A stretch of DNA of 64,000 nucleotides, taken from NCBI RefSeq assembly GCF_907164915.1, contig NC_061862.1:29281151-29345150 (forward strand), read 5' to 3'. The position numbers and the translations under genes are program-made. Of the stretch, positions 34,611-44,399 are shown in pieces. The notes under the pieces are model-generated. The model was given only the letters and a program-made list of their open reading frames with translations. It had not been told where the DNA came from and ran no database searches. Each line of letters begins with the position of its first letter. Position 1 is the stretch's first letter. The DNA comes from Impatiens glandulifera (Eukaryota; Streptophyta; Magnoliopsida; Ericales; Balsaminaceae).

Positions 34611-37358
34611 CTTTAATCTAGATCTTTATTTTTTAAATCTTTATTTTTTAAGTCTATAATCATTATACTTTATATCGATAAATTTAGAAAAACTTAAACT
34701 GTGGAAACATACATGAATATTTAAGTAAAAACAGTTAATTAAGTCGTTCTTCTTATCTTTTGTTTCTTAAATTTCTCAGTTCTGAATTTGACTTGGATCT
34801 TGATATGGTGTGTTTTAGGTCTTCCAACCTAAGACTGTCAAAATCGAGAGTTTACGTAAAATCGTTGGTTGTAAACTTGTAAAATCTAAATTTTACTTGA
34901 AATCATAAGAGTTTAATTTGAAAAATTAATAGTTATATATTATTATTTATATATATAATTAAGTATTTTATATACTTAACTAGTTTTAAAAAATTATATA
35001 TTAAAATATAAAATTAATTAAAAATAAATAACAATATAAAATAATTATACTTACAAAATTAATTATATTAATTAATTTTTTTGAATAAATAATAACTTTA
35101 TTTTTTATTTTTAAATATTAATTTATTTTTTAAACGTAAAATCGTAAAATCGAAATTATTTAAAATCTCGTAAAATCGTAAAATCTTATTATTATAATTT
35201 AAAATTGTAAGAGTTTACTTAAAATCAGACTCGTTAACCTTTTGTGAAATCATAAAATCATAAGATTTTAAGAGTCGACTCGAGATTTTAATAGTTTTGT
35301 TCTAACCCTCTATCTCATTTAGTGTTTTGAGAGATGAACAACATTCTACCTTTCAGTCTTATGAGTTTAACATAATATATACGTTATCTATATGTGTTGG
35401 AGACCTAGCCCTAACTAATATACACATTTGTGATTTTGTTCATCAACGAAACAGTGAAAGATATTTCTGCTTCTACACAAATATGTTCTCATATTTATTA
35501 TAGATGTCTAAATAAGCTCATACATTATACTTTAATAAATTATTTTAATTGAATTTTAATCTTTATCATGATAACAACTAATATACAATTATTAAATAAT
35601 ATATTAATGTTGTAAATAATTTCAACAATAAGAAAATACAATTATTAAATAATATATTAATGTTGTAAATAATTTCAACAATAAGAAAATAAGAAATGAC
35701 ATTAAATGTGAAAGAAAATTGTCATTGAATTGATGGTCACACCCTTGTTCACATGTGGAGTCACATGTGGAGGAGAATTCCTATTAATCCGGGAAGATGA
35801 GAAATATGTCAAAATTCCATTAACTTACAAAAATTTCAATGTTTAATGACTAAATTTCTTAATGTTTGTTTGATTGCAAACATGCTGTGTGGTTTGACTC
35901 ATTTTGTATTTTATGTCGTGTTTCTTTCTAAAATTAGAGTAAATGTTATTTGCTATAATTCATGAACTTGTATATTTTTTTTCTCATTTTTAATATTTTA
36001 ATTAAATTACCCTAAGTTATTTTAAAAAAAATATATTCATTTACTAACTTAATACTTCCTTATCATCAAAATAAACCTTATAACTAATCATTTTTTTTTT
36101 TTAAATAAGGATAATTTATAATTTTCTTTATGAATTTTGTAACAAGGATAAGTCACTCAAAATTCGAAATACATCACTAATCGGTACTCTTAATTATACT
36201 TTTCACTTTTTTTAATTAGTTGTAACTTTTATCTCTATTATATTTCATTTTTCATTTTTTATATATAGACATGAATTTTCAGTCTTTTTAACCAATTTTC
36301 TATTTATATTCTCTTACCTATTTTGTATTTTTTTTTTTTAATTTTAATGTTTTAATTAATTATTTTATTTCAGTGTTTTATATTTTTTTTATACTTTTAA
36401 GTTTATTTAACTGGTTTTCTTTTTCTATCAGTTTTTTAGCTGAGTTTTATTTTCCTTTTAAATTTTAGTTGTAATCTAGGTAAATTTTAGAGTTTTTCTT
36501 TTAAAATCTTATTTTTTAGAATAATATCTAATTGACTTTTTTTAACAATTAATATTTTTTTACTTTAAACTTTCAACGAATACATATCTAAATAAAAAAA
36601 ATGTCAATCAATTATATTATTGCTAATAAAACAGTTAATCAAAATATTGTTTTAATAAAAAAAAAATATTTTCACACAAAAAAAAAAAAAATTATACATG
36701 AATGAAACTGAACTAAAAAATAGTAAAAATAAACTATTTTTTTCAAAGAAAACTTCTATTGATAAAATTGAAATTTTAAAAGATAGAGCATTTAAAAAAA
36801 AAAAAAACTGATTTTTTTTATTTAAAACATAAAATAACTGAAATTAAAAAGAAATTGTATTAAAAAAGAATAAAAAAATTAGTAAAGAAAACAAATCAAA
36901 ATCAAATAAGAGAAACAAAAGTTAAAAAAAAACATGAATTAAATATGAAAACTAAATTAAAATATGTCATGTTACATATATATGAATAAAATTAAAATAA
37001 TTATTTGTAAAGTTAGTGAACTAATTATTTTATATATTTTTATTATAGGTAAATCATATTAGAGAATTGAGATTAAATTTAATAAAGAAATTATTAATTA
37101 TTCCAAAATTTTATAAAAGTAACATTATTAAAGTAAAACAAGGTGGATAATTAAAATAAGAGTGATGTAGCAGTAAATGCTAATTGATGTTTTATATAGA
37201 AAATGATTCATCATTGTAATTTTTTATAATTTATTAGTCAATACGATGTAATGTTATTTGGCTAAAGTTCAATCATTTAGAAACAAATGTTTCTAAGCCT
37301 AATCATTGACCTTTAATCTCTCTAACTATATAAGACTAATTAAAAATATATAATGATA
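34611..37358. other. AT-rich intergenic DNA
   Basis: No gene is recognised. Around 34840-35290, AAAATCGAGAG...ACGTAAAATC at one side and a partly complementary GATTTTAAGAGTCGACTCGAGATTTT at the other may be ends of an old MITE. A perfect 53-base tandem duplication lies at 35583-35688. Homopolymer A and T runs are common at 36000-36900. Confidence 0.45.
35583..35688 (+). repeat. Perfect 53-base tandem duplication
   Basis: The unit beginning ATACAATTATTAAATAATAT occurs twice head-to-tail without a mismatch. This implies a recent duplication or a possible assembly artefact. Confidence 0.92.
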
Positions 37359-37809
37359 TCTATATATATATAATGATGCTTAATTTTTAAAGTGTCCGGA
37401 TTGCCGGGTCGAGAGCTGTGGTTAATTTGGATACTTGGGTCGGATTGTGGGTTGACCCGTTTTTAAATTTAAAACGGTTAAAAATAAAATTAAAAATGCT
37501 AGAGGTATGTTTCGAACTTGCAACCTAACAAAACAAGTACAACTCTTTAACCAACTAGGCTACAAAGACTTTATATTTTAAATTCAACACCAAATTTGAT
37601 AAACGCGAGACGTTTTAATATTAATATAAGTTCAACTTTTTAACTAACTAATATATAATGATGTTGAGTAAATGAATACTTCTGTTGGATTATGGGTTGA
37701 CTCACCCATAAATTTAAAACAGTTAAAAATAAAATAAAAAATATTATCCGTAATTTTTTTTCACGGTTTTTATATTATTACTCGTGCAAATGCACGGGCT
37801 AAATGCTAG
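37359..37809 (+). mobile_element. Non-autonomous Helitron
   Basis: The element begins TC (TCTATATATATATAATGATG) after an A and ends CTAG before a T. A terminal hairpin CGTGCAAATGCACG lies about 10 bases before the CTAG. TC start, CTRR end, subterminal hairpin and A^T insertion are the four hallmarks of Helitrons. It is 451 bases with no coding capacity. Its middle, on the minus strand, carries a tRNA-like piece (TAGCCTAGTTGGTTAAAGAG ... GCAAGTTCGAAAC). Relatives in opposite orientation are at 50.3-51.8 kb. Confidence 0.8.
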
Positions 37810-38100
37810 TTTAACAATAATATATCTTATAATCATTTAATAACAATATTTTCAGTGAAATTGTAATATAGTTGGGTTTTGGTTAATGAATTCAACTTAG
37901 GGGAAGGTTTAAACCAGATATCAATATCCAAGAACAGAATTACATGGATTGTGTGACATTTATCCAACAAAAAATAAATTATCAAATTTTACAGCCTTTA
38001 TGTCCCTTTCTAATTAGGGGATGAATGATCAAGATCCTTCTTGATCACAAAGGAGGAAAGTCAAAGTTTCTACTAGTTTGCAAAATCTCAGCTTCCATTA

Positions 38101-38979
38101 CTATTTTGCAAATCGCAGAGTCCATTCTGCAGCTAATGCATCATGGCTCTTCCGGTCAGTTAGGTACACTTGGGCAATTCCTGCAACAACTGGGTTATCT
38201 GCAAAAACCGCAATCTTTTTCTTCTGAATATCGTATCCTAGTTTACAAATGTTTAACGGACAAAAAAGAGAGTTGGAATGAGGTGCAGTGGAAGCACTCA
38301 CGTGGGTCAGGATTCATAAGAATAGATCTGGTTGCATGGAGAACCATTGAAATGGTTAAAGCTGGACTCCAACCGTCTTTCAGCATCTCTAGACCAAGGT
38401 TTCCACCTGAATCGACATTGCAGTGGAAGATACGGGTTTTAAATACCACCTGCAGCTCTGCACCCAAACTTGTCAAAGGAAAACAGAAACACAAAATGAC
38501 CAAATAGAAAACAGAGATTGAATCATAAGGTTTTTAGAGTAAAAAAGAGAGCATAGAATTGGATGAGCAGCATTACCTTGGGAGGTTTGAATGAGTAGTC
38601 ACTTGTAAATTCTATTTCAAGAAAGAATATATCACCTTCATATGGGGTTCCTGCAAGAGAGGTTTCACATCTCAGGCTAAAAAAACAACTCAAATGGTGA
38701 AATGACAGTCTGAATACAATGCGGAATATGAACTGGATAGCATACAGAATCCAATTGGGCAAGATGACTAAGATCCCTAAAGTTGGGGAAGTTTCTACAG
38801 CATGATTTCACTCAAGAAAGCAGATTTAGAGAGTAAAGTTATTGAATCGAGGTAGAGGAAGAACGTGACAGAATTTAATAACCTGAGGGACCGATGATGG
38901 TGGCGACCCAGTTATAGAGATTGTCTCCTTTTGGCCCAGCAGAGCAATCGGGGGGACAATCGGTATTAAGATCCGACAT
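38101..38979 (-). CDS. COP10: COP10-like ubiquitin E2 variant, amino-terminally short
   Basis: COP10 is an E2-like protein without the active cysteine. In Arabidopsis it joins DET1 and DDB1, stimulates E2 activity in the nucleus and represses light development in darkness. Exons by splice consensus and phase are 38883-38979, 38577-38650, 38302-38449 and 38101-38198; all introns are GT-AG and the 138-codon frame is open. Matching segments are PPDCSAGPKGDNLYNWVATI, GTPYEGDIFFLEIEFTSDY, FKPPK, RIFHCNVDSGGNLGLEMLKD and AAEWTLRFAK. Glycine stands at the catalytic cysteine position (NLGLEMLKD). The start chosen is the first in-frame ATG (MSDLN); TGA lies four codons upstream and further stops precede it. 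About 43 residues, including most of the first E2 helix, are therefore missing compared with the 182-residue Arabidopsis protein. It may be a truncated gene or a recent pseudogene, unless an unseen upstream exon exists. Confidence 0.85.
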
Positions 38980-39550
38980 TTCTTGTCGTCAATGGCCACG
39001 ATCGTCCTCCAACACCGCTCCTCATCACTCACCGTTGCTCGAAGATCAAGTTTCTAGAGTAAACTGGGATTTATCACAACATCATGTGCTGCTGTGGCCA
39101 TGAAAACGTCTCCGTTTTGGCCATGATTATCTTTTTAACCGTTTTAGCATAAAATAAAGTTTGAATCTTGATACCCTAAAATATCTTTTAAGACAAATGG
39201 GTGTATTCGGTTATGTTTGTCTTTTGAATAAATAAATAAAAAGGAGAAAAAAGGTTCAATCTTGAACATGTTGCAATTTCACTTAAGAACCACACATGGG
39301 TTGTTTTGTTCTGAAAAACATAAAAAAAAAAAAAAACTTAATCTCAAATCTCATCTATAGTATCATCATTGTGCAGTCAATTGATCCTCAAGATTGTTCC
39401 AAATTCTCCGAGGTTTGGTTTTAGGAAAGAAAAATACACAATTACCCTTACTAAGCCCAAAAAAAAATGTTCTTGTTGTACAATAAGGAATACAATCCCT
39501 GTGGTGTAACAACTAATATCAATGTACACAACCGGAAATAGTCACCAGCT

Positions 39551-41186
39551 TTAAATCAAGCATGACAATGAGAGAACAGCAATAAGTATCGGTATGATCT
39601 CAGGAACCCGATGAATAGATGAACTCGAATTTGAACTCGGGCTAATGGGTGATGGTGAGGCTGGAAATGTTGAACTCGAATTTGAACTGTCACAATAAGC
39701 AAACAAATAAACAAACATACTCTTATAATAATAATCTACATGACTCAAACAACAAGTAATTTAGTAAAGAATTGTACCTTCCTGTAAAAATACATGAACC
39801 GTGACCTGCAAAAGAAAACCGACACAATCAACAATCAATTTCTTCTAATAAAAATGACATTAAGAACTTACTTGGGTCTATTGAGGTTGTCACAGCAGTC
39901 CCACCAAAATCACAGGTTCCACCAGCGCTACGCATTTTCTGATAATAATCATTGTAAGCAAACGAGGCATGATCCTTTAATGTGTTAGGATCATAACATG
40001 GCTGCCCTTGTTGAATAGCCGAGCAGTTGGCTCGATTTTGACCGCATGCCCAATTTAGTCCGTCTTGTAACTTACTAGTATCGGCACTATTGCTTGCAAT
40101 GCAAAACACCGAAGAAGAATTCCCAGTTTGTTGTTGAGAAGTTGAAATGCTCAAGGAATAAACAGGAGTCCCGTTTGTGAAAAACATGCCCCAATTCCTC
40201 TCTGATATCGGTCCAGAACTTTTATCTTCATTAAACATCTCGTAAATATACGTATCGATTCTACTAGATGGCTGACTAGGCGGACCCGAATCATTCTGAA
40301 CGCGTTGAATCAAGTTATTGTTGAATTTCTCCGCATTATCTTTAGTGGCATCGGGTTCATGAGAACCACCCGAAGAAGGCCATCCCGATTCAGTTACAAC
40401 AATCGGGATGCCCGAAAATTTAAGATCTGCTATCGAATAGTAGGCAGCGTCAACCATGGCATCAAACATGCTGTTGTAATGAAAAAGTGTGTTCGGATCA
40501 ACAATCTGCTTTACAGACGGAAGGGGTTCAAAGAGGGCGTATTCGATTGGAAAAATCCCATTTCCCGTAACGTAACCGTAATATGGGTAAGCATTCAACA
40601 TGTAAAATGAATTTGTGTTCTTCAAGAACCGGAGGAGTTGGAAAATGGTGGAGTTCAATGAGGAATTGAAGTTGGCAGCTGATGGTGGGAAAGGCTTGGG
40701 GATTATGTCCATGGATTGCGGGCTTGAGACCTTGATTTGATTGTTTAGATTCGCGGCAACTAAAGCGTTATGAAGGTTGTTCATGGCTGGAACTAAAATA
40801 GGAGCCGCGTTTGGAATTGATGTTAGGACTTCACTTCCAACCGCGATTGCTGTGATGTTGGTGGTTGGAAAGTAAGCGGCAACGTTCTTGTTAATCCAAG
40901 AGGCTGCTGCTGAAGGTGATTCCCCGATTCCAAGTACTTCATTGTTGGTTACACTTATTATGACCTCTATATTTGTGTTCGAAAGAGCTTTCAGCATGTG
41001 GGCATCGGCATTAAAAAGGCGAACATGATTGATTTGGTTTACTATAAGGATGTTTACAATGTCTGATGCTAATGGGAGATTGGAGATGTCTGTCCCGATG
41101 TTCAATCCAATGATCGCTCCAGCTGCAATCGTTAACCACTCAACCAGAAGAAGAAAAAGAAAACCGACAGTCCATTTTTCAGGCAT
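39551..41186 (-). CDS. GPI-anchored glucan endo-1,3-beta-glucosidase (GH17 + X8)
   Basis: The enzyme cleaves beta-1,3-glucan (callose) at the cell surface or plasmodesmata. Exons are 39872-41186, 39778-39805 (28 bases) and 39551-39686, with consistent phase, giving 492 residues. An ATG in the same frame 48 bases upstream is less likely the start, because a TTGCAG splice acceptor lies between the two. The signal peptide is MPEKWTVGFLFLLLVEWLTI. The GH17 domain (about residues 25-345) has VGSEVL with the acid/base glutamate and VVTESGWPSSGG with the nucleophile. An X8/CBM43 domain follows (FCIASNSAD, WACGQ, CSAIQQGQPC, GTCDFGG). The tail is serine-rich and ends in IIPILIAVLSLSCLI, a GPI-attachment signal. 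It is close to the Arabidopsis endo-1,3-beta-glucosidase 3/4 group; no defect is seen. Confidence 0.93.
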
Positions 41187-41215
41187 TGCAAGTTCGAAAA
41201 GATGGCGATTCTTCT

Positions 41216-41659
41216 CTGCAAGGAAAGCAGACATAAATTCAAACCTAAATCAAACAACTGTCCATATCAGTCAATCAAAACCTAAATCCATCAATTGAAG
41301 GATTTTAAGGAAACAAAAAGACAGTCTAAATGCATCCAATCTTGAAACAAAAAAGCTTGAAGCTTTACATTAACTGAAAAACATAAATTCAAAGATTTTA
41401 AGGAAACTAACTAACTGTCTAAGACTAAACAGCCATGAATTCAACAAATTTAAGGAGAAAAATAGCTAAAATTTCAAGATCTCAAGTACCCAAATGAAAA
41501 GAAGTTCAAAGAAACTAAGAAAGAGGAGACCCATTAGCGTTATTGATTCAAAGCCGACAAATTCGTAAATGGGAAAACAAGAAAGTAGCGAAACTGGGTT
41601 TAGCTGTAAAACCCTAAAAGCTTATATGAACAGTAAAATCAACCAACATGGATACAAAC
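41216..41659 (-). other. Probable intron in the glucanase 5' untranslated region
   Basis: A donor CCCAG/GTTTGT at 41660/41659 and an acceptor CCTTGCAG ending at 41216 frame this segment. If used, the leader exon lies just above 41660 and coding begins 30 bases after the acceptor, at 41186. This supports the chosen start codon. Leader introns are common in plant genes of this type. Confidence 0.55.
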
Positions 41660-41699
41660 CTGGGAATCGCAGAAGGCAATGAAGAATCGTAATCTCCTT

Positions 41700-43070
41700 C
41701 CAAGATTTCAAAACGAATAAAAAAATTAAAGAAAAACTATAAACAAGTCGAAGAGACTAGGTTCAAGTGCAGCTCCACATTACTTCCCAACTAAGAACAT
41801 TAAACCCTCATTAAATGCAAGTTACTTACTTTCAAACATACACTAGATTATCAGTTATCACGATAGATTGAGGGAAAAAATAAATTAGATTATTATATAA
41901 CAATATATGTACATTTATTTGTTAAAATCTACAACTAGTAAAGGAGGAGAAAACGAAGAAGTTTATGGAAGATAGTCTCACCTTCCCCTGCAATGGCAAT
42001 TTTCTTCTCTTTTCCAGTCGTTGGGGTTACCCCAGTTTCAGAGACCTTTGTCCAGGAACTTGTCTTTTTGTCAAAAGAATGAATCTTTTTTTCTCTCTGA
42101 AAGAAACTAATAATATTAGTACAGTATTTTATATGGGTGTCATGTCTTTGCTGGCAGTCATAAATAAGTTTATTTTTCAAATGTGTTTGTTTTTAAAAAA
42201 GAAAAAGTTCAAAATATATAACTTTATTTGACAAAAGAAAAGGTTATTTGAAAAGAACTAATAATATTAATATTTTATGTTAGATGATTGGTTATTAAAA
42301 TTTTATCTCAAAATCTAATTATCTCATCAATTATTTTATTCATTAAAATATTAAAATTATTTCTTACTTAAATATTATATTTTATATTAATAAAAAATAA
42401 TATTAATATATATATATATATCTAATATTTATTTTATTACATTATCAAATTTATTTTCATATAAATTAAATAAAAAATAATTTCATTTTAAAAAATTATG
42501 TTGAAGAAAAATAAATTCACAAATATAAATAAAACTATAACTATATACCATTTAAATTTTAAATAGTTAAAATAAATAAATAATTATATTAAAAAATAAA
42601 ATTGAATATATTTAAACAAAAACTATTAATTAATTTATAAATATATCTCATTTAAATTAAATATGTATAAAAAAAATTATTTATTTAATTTTTTTTATAA
42701 ACAAACTCTAAAAATCATTCTAAATAAAAATTCTAATATTCATAATTCAGTGCTTGTTTAATTTTTTTTATTAGTGTGATAAAATAAAAAATTTATAAAA
42801 ATACCATAACTTTTATTTCAACTGAATAATCAATTAAAATATCAAAATTATTATCTACATATATATTAATAAAAGTTATTATTAATATATATAACATTTA
42901 TTTTATTACATTATAAAATTTATTTTAATATAAATTAAATTAAAATATTATTTTGTTTTAAAAAATTATATTAAATAAAAATAAATTTACAATATAGATA
43001 AAAGTAGTAATTTATAAAATTAATATTTATTTAAAAAATATTATTAATTATAATATATATAGGGTATATT
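41700..43070. other. AT-rich intergenic DNA
   Basis: No gene is recognised. A small minus-strand open frame at 41935-42180 (containing SFDKKTSSWTKVSETGVTPT) is less AT-rich than its surroundings and could be an orphan exon, but it matches nothing I know. The rest is very AT-rich with TATATA runs. Confidence 0.45.
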
Positions 43071-43882
43071 GGGAAATTTGACGAAATAACCCTAAAAAGT
43101 GCTTTAAATGCGCTGGTCAACGGTTATAAAATTTATTGCTGGTGACCACTTAATAATATTTTCACGAAATTACTCACTTTGCTGAATGAGACAGGTCGTT
43201 TTGACGGAACCCTAATTTTTTATATAAATTTTCAATTTTTTTTTCATTTTTTTATTTTCTGTTCTCTTTCTTCTCTCAACTTCGCGTTCTCTCCAAACTT
43301 TAAGTGAAGAACGAACAATTTTGCTCTCCTAAACGAACAAAGAACAACAATCGGTGACCGACGACACACATCGATAGACAAAACTCGTTCTAATATCATG
43401 TGATTTATGTTCTTATTCCATTATAGCTTTATTAAATATTTTTTTGTTAATCTTGAATGCAAATGATGTTAGATGCTCGATGATGATATTGCAGATGAAT
43501 GCAGATAATAAGGACAACTTCATCTACATTCATCTGCACTATCATCATCGAACATTCAACTTCATCTGAATTCAAGATGAACACAAAACATTTAAAGCTA
43601 TAATGGAAATAAGAACATAAAGCAAATGATATTAGAACGGGTTTTGTCCGTCGATGTGTTTGTTGGTTGCCGATTGTTGTTCTTCGTTTAGGAGAGAAAA
43701 ATCGTTGGTTCGTCACTTAGGGTTTGGAAAGAACGCGGAGTAGAGAGATAACGGAAAAAAAGAAAAAAAAAAGAATTTACATAAAATAATTATGTTTCCG
43801 TTATGAGACGATCGTGCCCGTTCATGTTAAGTGGTCACCAGCGTATTTAAGGCTCTTTTTATGGTCATATTGTCAAATTCCC
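43071..43882. mobile_element. Foldback element of Mutator (MULE) type
   Basis: An 812-base element is almost entirely one long, imperfect inverted repeat centred near 43500. Its ends read GGGAAATTTGACGAAATAACC on the left and, on the minus strand, GGGAATTTGACAATATGACC on the right, and the similarity continues for about 400 bases per arm. The 9-base flanks GGGTATATT and ACATATATT agree at seven positions, suggesting an aged 9-bp target duplication as made by Mutator elements. No transposase is encoded. Open frames such as 43447-43716 are by-products. Confidence 0.78.
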
Positions 43883-44399
43883 ACATATATTAGGAATAAA
43901 AAATTTAAAACCTGTTTTTTTACTAATTCCATCAAACAAATTTTTTTTTTTTTAAAAAAAACTCATGATTTATCCAAATAACCCTAAAATGAGAAAATAT
44001 ATAATTATAAAAATTAGATGAGTAAAGCTTCATTTTAACAATGATTAATAAACTGTAATAATAAAATTGGAAACAGGTTAGATATTTGAAAAATCATATC
44101 AAAATATTTGAAGCTTTTGAATTTACAACTCCCAAGTTTACAGCTACAACCTACATGTTCTCAATAGTGCATCAGTTTCAAAACCATAAAAAAATGCATG
44201 GAAGCTAAACAAGTTTAATGAAAATGTGACATAAATTTGCCATATTCTCACTGACTAGGGTTCCCCTTTTTGTCTCCTCCATTGGGCTCTGCAGCCAATT
44301 CCACAGGGGCTTGGGCTCATTCATCTTTCACCACCACCAACACCATCGAGACACTGCATATCTAGTAGAAGGAGATAGTTCAGGGCTACTACTGGCTCT
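43883..44399 (-). other. 3' untranslated region and downstream flank of the SR gene
   Basis: The part at 44045-44399 is homologous to 52815-53120 and holds a former coding continuation of the SR gene beyond its present stop. The remainder is AT-rich without features. Confidence 0.6.

Noticed and set aside
38025..38507. 160-codon + strand open frame
   Set aside because: It lies antisense to three COP10-like exons and their introns and has no recognisable domain.
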